A stretch of DNA of 33,401 nt from assembly GCF_002382885.1 (NCBI RefSeq), contig NZ_NWVL01000082.1:1-33401 (forward strand). Direction: 5' to 3'. The DNA is from Streptomyces sp. WZ.A104 (GTDB taxonomy: Bacteria > Actinomycetota > Actinomycetes > Streptomycetales > Streptomycetaceae). Numbering within the stretch: the first letter of the stretch is position 1; every line of letters begins with the position of its first letter. The notes below the pieces were generated by a model. The model was not told the origin of the DNA, ran no database searches, and worked only from the letters and a program-made list of their open reading frames with translations. The translations under genes and the position numbers were made by a program. Of this stretch, positions 1-6,472 are shown in pieces.

Positions 1-1
1 C

Positions 2-1033
2 CAGCGGGCGGCCCAGCGCGCCGCGGACGGCCGGGTGGCGCAGCAGCCGGCCGCCGGGCCCCCGGTGCCGGGCCCGCGCCGCGAGTTCGTCGACGCCTTC
101 GATGAGGAGTCGCCCGATTCCGGCGTCGCCACGTCGTCGTCGGCCGCCGCCGCCGTCGACGACGCCGACGTCGACGGCGATGCGGGGGAGCCGGACGAGC
201 ACCGCGCGCCCCGGGCTGGCAAGGGGCGGACCTTCACCGGCATCGCCGCCGCCGCGGTGACCACCGTGCTCGCGGTCGTGGTGGCGGGGCAGGTCGCCGA
301 GGACTCCGGCGACCGCTCGTCGGCCGCGCGCGCCGCCGACGTGGAGCGGCAGAGCGGCAGCGGGGAAGCCTCCCGCTCCGACCCCCGGCCGACCCCCCGG
401 CAGCCCTCGGCCAAGCCCGAGGTCAAGCCCCTGTCGTACGCGGACAGGATGGCGAAGCCGTATCCGCTCGACCCGGACCTGAAGGCGAGCGGCACGTTCC
501 AGGCGGTGCCCGGTCTGGCGAAGGCCCCCGGAAAGGGCCACAAATACCGCTACCGGATCGATGTGGAGAAGGGACTCTCCCTCGACGCCGGTCTTTTCGC
601 CGAAGCCGTCCAGAAGACGCTGAACGACGACCGGAGCTGGGCGCACAACGGTGCGATGACCTTCGAGCGGATCTCCTCGGGGCACCCGGACTTCGTGATC
701 ACGCTCGCCAGCCCCGGGACCACCGGCGAATGGTGCGCCAAATCCGGCCTGGACACCACGGTCGACAATGTCTCCTGCGACTCCGCCGCCACCGACCGCA
801 TCATGATCAACGCCTATCGCTGGGCCCAGGGCGCCGCCACGTTCGGCCCGGACAAACTGATGCCGTACCGTCAGATGCTCATCAATCACGAGGTCGGCCA
901 CCGACTGGGCCGCAACCATGTGAGCTGCCGCACGCCCGGCGCCCCGGCCCCGGTGATGCAGCAGCAGACGAAGACCCTGGAGCTGGGGGGCATCAAGTGC
1001 AAGCCGAACCCCTGGGTGTACCCCGGTAGCTGA
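2..1033 (+). CDS. DUF3152 membrane-anchored putative zinc metalloprotease (5' end outside window)
   Basis: The reading frame is open to the window edge, so the N-terminus is probably missing; the first in-window start is GTG 35. Numbered from that GTG, the protein has a charged low-complexity N-terminus (1-65), one membrane helix (about 66-88), a Ser/Pro-rich linker (about 90-130) and an extracytoplasmic DUF3152 domain (about 135-332). The domain carries HEVGHRLGRNH at 285-295, an exact match to the metzincin pattern HExxHxxGxxH (zinc ligands H285, H289, H295; general base E286). Four cysteines nearby could form disulfides. DUF3152 proteins are widespread in actinobacteria and their substrate is unknown to me. 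The catalytic claim rests on the motif alone. Mycobacteria keep a homologue near moeZ, as here. Confidence 0.85.
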   Translation, partial: QRAAQRAADGRVAQQPAAGPPVPGPRREFVDAFDEESPDSGVATSSSAAAAVDDADVDGDAGEPDEHRAPRAGKGRTFTGIAAAAVTTVLAVVVAGQVAEDSGDRSSAARAADVERQSGSGEASRSDPRPTPRQPSAKPEVKPLSYADRMAKPYPLDPDLKASGTFQAVPGLAKAPGKGHKYRYRIDVEKGLSLDAGLFAEAVQKTLNDDRSWAHNGAMTFERISSGHPDFVITLASPGTTGEWCAKSGLDTTVDNVSCDSAATDRIMINAYRWAQGAATFGPDKLMPYRQMLINHEVGHRLGRNHVSCRTPGAPAPVMQQQTKTLELGGIKCKPNPWVYPGS

Positions 1034-1466
1034 TCGAGCCCTGTCCGCATGGCGAGACGGCCGTCCCGTCCCGCCGTGGCGGCGGTCCGACCCGGCGAGG
1101 TGCGATCCGGCCCGCGGGCGCGAAGGCCGCCGTGGTCTTCCGGGACTCGCTGTCCTCGCTCGGGCCGCCGCCGCCCGGTCGGTGACCGGATCGCCGAGGT
1201 GTACCGGGTCCACCGCCCCGTCCGCGTGTTCGATGCGGCCCGCCGGACGGCCCGCAAGGAGCTGGCCGGGGCCTGACTCTCCGTAATAACCGACCGCTGT
1301 ATCGCGACGGAACGCTACGGGGGCGGGAAAGTTACGACGGTTCACCCCTTTCGGTGGCGCGATGGACAACCGTCCGTCGCGCCACCGGCGTATCCGCTTA
1401 CGGTCGTCCCGCTGTGAGTCGCCGTTCCAACGGCGGCCGCCCACAAGGGAGATCGGGGGTGTACTC
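1034..1466. other. Gene-poor spacer with a possible decayed, frameshifted coding fragment
   Basis: This stretch of about 430 bases lies between the DUF3152 gene and the glycosyltransferase. A 75-codon ORF (1049-1276, plus) looks coding only in its last third (about 1177-1276), where third positions are nearly all G/C. The preceding part (about 1120-1180) shows coding-like third positions in a different frame. This could be a frameshifted remnant of a lost gene, but I recognise no family and high-GC noise can mimic it. From 1277 to 1466 the DNA is less G/C-biased (it contains TAATAACC and AAAGTTACG) and presumably holds the promoter of the downstream cassette. I could not assign a sigma factor. 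Confidence 0.3.
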
Positions 1467-3236
1467 GTGCGGATCGGACTGCTCACCGAAGGTGGCTATC
1501 CGTATGCGAACGGTGAGTCCAGACTCTGGTGCGACCGACTGGTGCGCGGGCTGCCGCAGCACGAGTTCGACCTGTTCGCCCTGAGCCGCTCCGCCCACCA
1601 GGAGGCGCAGGGCTGGGTCCGACTCCCGCACCAGGTCAGCCGGGTGCGTACCGCCCCGCTGTGGACCCCCGAGGACGGCACCCTGCGCGGCAGCGGCGAA
1701 CGCGGCCTGCTGGCCCGTCTGGTGACCGGCGGCGAACAGTCCTACGGGCGGCGCGACCGCGCACGGTTCACGGACCACCTCACCGCCCTCGCCGCCGCGA
1801 TCTGCACCCCCGACGACACCGGCGGGGCCCCCGGGACCGGCCCCGGCGCGGAGCTCTTCACCGAGGGCCTCTACGGTCTGGCCGAACTGGCCCGGGAGCG
1901 CGGCGGACTCCACCTCGCCCTGCGCTCGGAGACGACCGTACGGATTCTGGAGGCCGCCTCCAGGGCCCGGGGCACCGGCCGGACCGTGCAGAGCGCCACC
2001 GTTCCCGACCACCTCGTCTTCGCCGCCGAGCTGGAACGCGCGCTGCGCCCCCTCTCGCTCGACTGGTACGACCAGGAGAGCCTCGGCGCGGTCGACCTCT
2101 GCCATGCGACCTCCGGCGGCGCGGCTGCCCTCCCGGGGCTCCTGGCCAAACGCTTCTTCGGGGTTCCGCTGCTGGTCACCGAGCACGGGGTGCAGCTGCG
2201 CGCCCACTATCTGGCCGCCTCCGACGCCCCGTTCGGCGCACCGGTGCGCGCCCTCCTCGCCGGATTCCACGGGCGTCTCGCCACCGAGGTCTACCGCCAG
2301 GCGGCGCTGGTCACCCCCGGCAACACGCATGTCCGCCGCTGGCAGCAGCGTTGCGGGGCCGACCCCGCCCGGCAGCGCACGGTCTACCCGGGCATGGCCG
2401 CCGAACGCTTCGGCCCGGTCGGTGAGGACGCCGAACGCTTCGGCGCGGCAGGCGCGGGCGGCCCCGCCTCGCTGGTCTGGGTCGGCCGGATCGAGCCCGC
2501 CAAGGACCTGATCGCCCTGCTCCACGCCTTCGCCGAGGTCCGCCGCGCCGAGCCCGGCGCCCGGCTGCGGATCTTCGGCGCCCCGGCCCCGGGCCTTGAG
2601 GGGGGCGCCTATCTGGCCCACTGCCGGGCCCTGGCCGCCCAGCTCTTCCCGGACGAGGCCACCGGCGCGCACACCGAGGGCGTCTGCCCGGTCACCTTCG
2701 AGGAGATCGGCGGGCCCGAGGTCCCCGATCTCGCCGAGGCCTACCGCGCGGGCGGCGTGATCGTGCTGTCCAGCGTCGTCGAAGGCTTCCCGGTCAGCCT
2801 CGTCGAGGCCATGTTCTGCGGCCGGGCCACCGTCTCCACCGACGTCGGAGCGGTCGTCGAAGTCATCGGCGGCACCGGCCTGGTGGTGCCCCCGCGCAAC
2901 CCCAAGGCGCTCGCGGACGCCTGCGTGGCGCTGCTGCGCGACCCCGAGCGCCGGGCCCGCCTGGGCGCGGCGGCCCGGGCCCGAGCGCTCGAACTCTTCA
3001 CCGTCGAACAGAACCTCGCGGCATTTCGCGGCATTTATCTGGAGCTGATGTCACACACTCCGGTGCGCCGGGAGGCCGACACGGTGAACGCCCACGGCGA
3101 CCCCCTCCTCTTCGCCACCCCGCCAGAGGCCCGCCTCCTCGGCCACTGGACCCGGGCGGGGCGCCTGCCGGACCGCGCCGGCGAGCCCGAGGGCGTCTGC
3201 GCGGCCGCCGGGGGACCGGGGGACGGCGATGCGTGA
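1467..3236 (+). CDS. PelF-like DUF3492 / GT4-family glycosyltransferase
   Basis: A retaining nucleotide-sugar glycosyltransferase of 589 residues. GTG 1467 is chosen because the conserved DUF3492 opening (MRIGLLTEGGYPYANGES) begins there with a G-rich RBS at 1455-1459; the upstream ATG 1362 would add an Arg-rich extension containing a rare TTA codon. The DUF3492 region spans about 1-290. The GT4 C-terminal Rossmann domain has R341 and K346 (VGRIEPAKD) and the EX7E pair E439/E447. DUF3492 defines the PelF group, cytoplasmic synthases of GalNAc/GlcNAc-rich Pel polysaccharide. A 15-bp direct repeat (2400 and 2430) duplicates AERFG just before the GT4 domain. The last 60 or so residues are low complexity. 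The stop overlaps the next start (ATGCGTGA), so translation is probably coupled. The actual sugar is not readable from sequence. Confidence 0.9.
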   Translation: MRIGLLTEGGYPYANGESRLWCDRLVRGLPQHEFDLFALSRSAHQEAQGWVRLPHQVSRVRTAPLWTPEDGTLRGSGERGLLARLVTGGEQSYGRRDRARFTDHLTALAAAICTPDDTGGAPGTGPGAELFTEGLYGLAELARERGGLHLALRSETTVRILEAASRARGTGRTVQSATVPDHLVFAAELERALRPLSLDWYDQESLGAVDLCHATSGGAAALPGLLAKRFFGVPLLVTEHGVQLRAHYLAASDAPFGAPVRALLAGFHGRLATEVYRQAALVTPGNTHVRRWQQRCGADPARQRTVYPGMAAERFGPVGEDAERFGAAGAGGPASLVWVGRIEPAKDLIALLHAFAEVRRAEPGARLRIFGAPAPGLEGGAYLAHCRALAAQLFPDEATGAHTEGVCPVTFEEIGGPEVPDLAEAYRAGGVIVLSSVVEGFPVSLVEAMFCGRATVSTDVGAVVEVIGGTGLVVPPRNPKALADACVALLRDPERRARLGAAARARALELFTVEQNLAAFRGIYLELMSHTPVRREADTVNAHGDPLLFATPPEARLLGHWTRAGRLPDRAGEPEGVCAAAGGPGDGDA

Positions 3237-4404
3237 CCACTCGACGCTTCACGACCACGGAGACCAACCCATGCCCCGTCCGGACGACCAGGCCACCGCC
3301 ACCGCCCCTCCCGCCCCGGCCGCATCCACCGCCGCCCGCCGGGGGCCGGCCGACCCGGTGAAGTCCCTGATGCACGACCATCGGGACCTCTGCGAACGGG
3401 CCGTGGACCCCTTGGAGATCGCCGCCGGACTCGAAGCCCACGGCCTCACCGACCGCACCGCCGCCCGCTACCGCCACCGAGACGTCTTCTCGCTCGCCGA
3501 GGAGCTGTACGCCCGCATACCGCCCCGTACGAAGGAGCCCGCCGTGAGCGGACCCCCGGACGCCGGGCCGGACACCGAGGCGCGGGCCCTCTGGACGCTC
3601 CTGGCCCTGCTCCCCGGGGCCGCCTGCCTGGCGACCGCCGGGGTGCTCCGGCTCACCGAGGGCGTGCTCGGCGGCGGGACGCGGGCCCTCGTCACTGTGG
3701 CCGGTGCCCTCCTGGCCTGCCTGGCGCTCCGGCTGTGCCTGAGCCGCGGGCCCCTGCGCGCGCCGGAAGGAGCGGGCCGCGCCGGGATGTACGGCTGCTG
3801 GCTCCTGAGCTACGCGGTGTACGGCGAGGAGCTGCTCGCCCAGGTCATGACCGGCGGCCCGGACGGTCCGTGGGACGGCACCCCCGCCCCGCTGCTCGGG
3901 CTCGCCGCCGCCATCGCCCCGGCCGCCTGGTGCGCCCACCTCTTCGCCGTCCACGCCCACCGCAAGCTGACCGGCAGCCGCGCCCTGGAGGAGTTCGGCG
4001 CGGGAGTGCGGCCCCTGCTCCTCGCGGCCGTCGCCCTCTTCCTCGCCGCGCTGCTGCCCCTGCTGTACCTGGCCGACCTCGGCCTCGACGGCAACGGGAC
4101 GCCGACCGCGGCAGCCGCCCTCGGGGTCCTGTTCTTCGTCGCCCGGCTGCTCGCCGCCCACGGATTGCCCGAGCCCGGCACGGTCGCGCTCGCCGCCGCC
4201 TGCGCCGTCGAGGCCGCCGCCCCGGCCCTCGTCCTCTCCTCCCGGCTGCCCGGACTCGAACCCCTCGCCCAGCCCGTGAACGCCCTCGTCTCGGCAGGCG
4301 GGACGGGGGCCGTGCCCGCCCTCGCCTGCGGAGCGGCCGCGCTCGGGCTGCTGCTGCACGCCTCCCTCGCCCTCTCCCGCGCCTCCGCCCACACCCGTAC
4401 CTGA
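3229..4404 (+). CDS. Polytopic membrane protein of the Pel-like cassette, function unknown
   Basis: A 391-residue protein with a cytosolic N-terminus of about 110 residues, then about eight hydrophobic helices between roughly residues 120 and 385. The N-terminal part contains an acidic/His motif (LMHDHRDLCERAVDPLEIAAGLEA, about residues 45-68). ATG 3229 overlaps the glycosyltransferase stop and has a G-rich RBS at 3216-3223. ATG 3271, with GGAGA at 3259-3263, is an equally good alternative start. I see no signature of a named family. It is shorter than PelG, which has about 12 helices, but by position it could be the membrane partner that tethers the PelF-like enzyme or forms the export route. 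That role is inferred from context only. Confidence 0.8.
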   Translation: MRDHSTLHDHGDQPMPRPDDQATATAPPAPAASTAARRGPADPVKSLMHDHRDLCERAVDPLEIAAGLEAHGLTDRTAARYRHRDVFSLAEELYARIPPRTKEPAVSGPPDAGPDTEARALWTLLALLPGAACLATAGVLRLTEGVLGGGTRALVTVAGALLACLALRLCLSRGPLRAPEGAGRAGMYGCWLLSYAVYGEELLAQVMTGGPDGPWDGTPAPLLGLAAAIAPAAWCAHLFAVHAHRKLTGSRALEEFGAGVRPLLLAAVALFLAALLPLLYLADLGLDGNGTPTAAAALGVLFFVARLLAAHGLPEPGTVALAAACAVEAAAPALVLSSRLPGLEPLAQPVNALVSAGGTGAVPALACGAAALGLLLHASLALSRASAHTRT

Positions 4405-4429
4405 ACCGCTCCCTCACCACGAGCGCCCC

Positions 4430-4465
4430 ACCGCACACCCCCCACCGCACACCCCCCACCGCACC
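4430..4465 (+). repeat. 14-bp tandem repeat, about 2.6 copies
   Basis: The unit ACCGCACACCCCCC occurs at 4430-4443 and 4444-4457, with a partial copy ACCGCACC at 4458-4465. It lies between the membrane-protein stop and the leader ORF of the epimerase gene. No function is evident; slippage could change the spacing here. Confidence 0.85.
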
Positions 4466-4468
4466 ATT

Positions 4469-4490
4469 CCCGCGGAGCCGACGCCGCGGG
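4469..4490 (+). terminator. Hairpin between membrane protein and epimerase leader
   Basis: A 7-bp perfect stem, CCCGCGG (4469-4475) with CCGCGGG (4484-4490), around an 8-nt loop and with no U-tract. It could be a weak intraoperonic terminator or processing site. It is too short to be sure. Confidence 0.35.
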
Positions 4491-4539
4491 CCTTCCCAGC
4501 ACCGCACGAACCGACTGACTGACCTAGGAGAAAACCGCC

Positions 4540-4599
4540 ATGACCCCCCAGTCCCCCGCACCGGCAGTGAGCCGTCGGCACCGAGGCGGTGCGCGATGA
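4540..4599 (+). CDS. 19-codon leader ORF coupled to the epimerase gene
   Basis: ATG 4540 has a strong AGGAG Shine-Dalgarno at 4526-4530 (9-nt spacing), better than anything directly in front of the epimerase ATG. The frame ends at TGA 4597-4599, sharing ATGA (4596-4599) with the epimerase start, the classic arrangement for termination-reinitiation. The predicted peptide is Pro/Arg-rich with no recognisable domain. It may only deliver ribosomes to the downstream start. An alternative is that it is accidental and the epimerase start lies elsewhere, but no in-frame start with an RBS exists upstream of 4596. Confidence 0.5.
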   Translation: MTPQSPAPAVSRRHRGGAR

Positions 4600-5561
4600 G
4601 GGTGCTGCTGCTCGGAGCCAACGGATTCCTCGGCCGCTTCGTCGCCGACCGCCTGCTCGCCGACCCCGCCGTCCACCTCACGGCCCTGGGCCGCGGCGAC
4701 GACGCCGACGTCCGGTTCGATCTCGCGGGCGGCAGCCCCGGAGCGCTCACCCGCTTCCTGGACGCCGTCCACCCCGGGGTCGTCGTCAACTGCGCGGGCG
4801 CCACCCGTGGCAACGCCCGCGACCTCACCCGCCACAACACCGTCGCCGTCGCCACCGTCTGCGAGGCGCTGCGCCGCAGCGGCTGCGGGGCCCGGCTCGT
4901 CCAGGTCGGCTGCGCCTCGGAGTACGGGCCCTCGCAGCCCGGTTCCTCCACCGCCGAGGACGCCGTGCCGCGCCCCGGCGGCCCGTACGGCGTCAGCAAG
5001 CTCGCCGCCACCGAGCTGGTCCTCGGCTCCGGTCTCGACGCCGTCGTGCTGCGGGTCTTCTCGCCGGTCGGGCCCGGCACCCCGGCGGGCTCCCCGCTCG
5101 GCCGGCTCGCCGAGGCGATGCGCCGGGCCATGCAGGCGGGCGACGGCGAGCTGAAGCTCAGCGGCCTCGGCGTGCAGCGGGACTTCGTCGACGTACGGGA
5201 TGTGGCGCGGGCCGTCCACGCCGCCTCGCTCTCCGCCGCCCAGGGCGTCGTCAACATCGGCACCGGACGGGCCGTCCGCCTCCGTGACGCGGCCGCCGTC
5301 CTGGCGAGAGTCGCCGGGTACGCGGGCGCGCTCCACGAGCTGGACACACCCCCCGCACGCCTGCCCATCGGGGCACCGCGCACCTCCGCCGAGTCCGTCA
5401 TGGAGCACCTCTCGGCCACCCCGTCCCCGTATCCGGACGGATGCGGCGCCTGGCAGCAGGCCGATGTCCGCACCGCGCGGGACCGGCTCGGCTGGCGGCC
5501 CCGGATCAACCTGGAGGAGTCCCTCGCGGACATCTGGATGGAGGCGGCGTGCCGCATCTGA
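4596..5561 (+). CDS. NAD-dependent nucleotide-sugar epimerase/dehydratase (extended SDR)
   Basis: A 321-residue SDR-superfamily enzyme. The N-terminal Rossmann motif is GANGFLG (residues 7-13), and the catalytic YxxxK is Y131-K135 (YGVSK) after a CASEYGPS segment matching the active-site Ser/Thr region. The C-terminal half carries a typical substrate-binding arrangement (about 170-300). The family interconverts or modifies UDP/dTDP-sugars. Beside a PelF-like transferase, the natural guess is a UDP-GlcNAc/UDP-GalNAc C4-epimerase like PelX or fungal Uge3, but dehydratase or reductase activity cannot be excluded. Translation is probably coupled to the 19-codon ORF, and its 3' end overlaps the next gene by 13 nt. 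Confidence 0.88.
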   Translation: MRVLLLGANGFLGRFVADRLLADPAVHLTALGRGDDADVRFDLAGGSPGALTRFLDAVHPGVVVNCAGATRGNARDLTRHNTVAVATVCEALRRSGCGARLVQVGCASEYGPSQPGSSTAEDAVPRPGGPYGVSKLAATELVLGSGLDAVVLRVFSPVGPGTPAGSPLGRLAEAMRRAMQAGDGELKLSGLGVQRDFVDVRDVARAVHAASLSAAQGVVNIGTGRAVRLRDAAAVLARVAGYAGALHELDTPPARLPIGAPRTSAESVMEHLSATPSPYPDGCGAWQQADVRTARDRLGWRPRINLEESLADIWMEAACRI

Positions 5562-6373
5562 CCGCTCCCGACGCCGCCCGCCGGACCGCGGGCGGCGAAC
5601 AGCTCGGCTTCGGCGTCCCGGGCTACGCCCACCCATTGCTCGCCCCCGCCGAGTGGGCCGAGCTGGTCCGCCCCGGCACGCCGCTGCACTGGGCCGTCCT
5701 CAACATCGCGGAGGGCCCCGGCTGCCGGCCCGACCCGCACTGCCTGGCGGCGGCGGGCAGGCTGCGCAACGCCCGGGAACGCGCCCTGCACGGCGGGGCC
5801 CCGGACGACACCGTCCGGGCCTCCGGCGGCAGACTGCTGGGCCACCTCGACCTGGCCTTCGGCGAGCGGTCCTTCGGCGACCTGATCGCCGACGCCCGTG
5901 CCTTCATCGACTGGTACCGGGTCGGCGGCTTCTACCTCGCCCGCTGCCCGGCCGAGCGGGCTGGGCTGCCGGACGTCCGCCGTCTCACCGGCACGCTCCA
6001 CGCCCTGCTGGCGGAGAGCGACAGCGCGGACGGCGGCGGCCGCCTGGTCCTGGGGCACGGGACCCATCCGTACCCCGGTTACGCGGAGGCCGCCGACCAG
6101 CTGGTCACCTTCCAGGGCCCCTGGACCGACTACCGCTGGTCACAGGTGGCCGAGTGGACGGCGGACTACCCGCCCGAGCGGTTCGCCCACTTCGTCCACG
6201 GTGTCCCGCGCACCCACCTGGAGGAGGCCATGCGCATCGCCCGCTGGCAGGGCGCCGGGACGATCTTCTTCACCGACCGGGACGGACGGAACGGGCAGAA
6301 CGATCCATTCGCGGCGCTGCCCAGGTACTGGGACGAAATCGTCTCGCGGATCGGACCCGGTATCTCGGAATGA
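5549..6373 (+). CDS. Spherulin-4 family (GH135/PelA-hydrolase-like) protein, possibly catalytically altered
   Basis: A 274-residue protein resembling the spherulation-specific family 4 TIM-barrel glycosidases (fungal Sph3, GH135), relatives of the PelA hydrolase domain. GTG 5549 is chosen because it has GGAGG at 5540-5544 and overlaps the epimerase stop; the family fold starts soon after (FGVPGYAHP). No signal peptide or membrane helix is visible, unusual for an exopolysaccharide hydrolase. At the strand where Sph3-type enzymes carry an Asp-Glu pair, this protein reads GGFYLARCP (A131-R132). Near the second acid it reads VTFQGPW (Q189). If that alignment is right, all three catalytic acids are missing, suggesting binding rather than hydrolysis. 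It is the last gene of the overlapping cassette. Confidence 0.75.
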   Translation: MPHLTAPDAARRTAGGEQLGFGVPGYAHPLLAPAEWAELVRPGTPLHWAVLNIAEGPGCRPDPHCLAAAGRLRNARERALHGGAPDDTVRASGGRLLGHLDLAFGERSFGDLIADARAFIDWYRVGGFYLARCPAERAGLPDVRRLTGTLHALLAESDSADGGGRLVLGHGTHPYPGYAEAADQLVTFQGPWTDYRWSQVAEWTADYPPERFAHFVHGVPRTHLEEAMRIARWQGAGTIFFTDRDGRNGQNDPFAALPRYWDEIVSRIGPGISE

Positions 6374-6392
6374 GAAGGGGCGTGGCAGTGTT
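6367..6392 (+). promoter_or_regulatory. SigR-type promoter driving moeZ
   Basis: GGAAT (6367-6371), an 18-nt spacer (6372-6389) and GTT (6390-6392) exactly match the Streptomyces SigR (SigH-type) consensus GGAAT-N18-GTT. The -35 overlaps the stop of the Spherulin-4 gene and the -10 lies about 80 nt before the moeZ start. A moeB/moeZ gene is, as I recall, in the known S. coelicolor SigR regulon, so thiol-oxidative induction is expected. Confidence 0.85.
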
Positions 6393-6408
6393 ACCGGAAG
6401 AACAACCG

Positions 6409-6442
6409 TACGTAGTCGATGTGCGCGTAGTCGATGTACGTA
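6409..6442 (+). repeat. Direct repeat flanked by TACGTA in the moeZ leader
   Basis: CGTAGTCGATGT occurs at 6411-6422 and again at 6426-6437 (15-bp period). The pair is bracketed by TACGTA palindromes at 6409-6414 and 6437-6442. It lies downstream of the predicted SigR start point, in the transcribed leader. It could be an operator or an RNA structure element; no regulator is recognised. Confidence 0.7.
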
Positions 6443-6472
6443 AATCCGACCACCTGCATTGTTGAGGTTCCT

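Noticed and set aside
1362..1466. N-terminal extension of the glycosyltransferase from ATG 1362
   Set aside because: The added segment is Arg-rich, contains a rare TTA codon and precedes the conserved family start at GTG 1467, which has its own G-rich RBS.
3845..6067. 740-codon open frame on the minus strand
   Set aside because: It is antisense to three overlapping genes of the polysaccharide cassette and is Arg/Gly low complexity.
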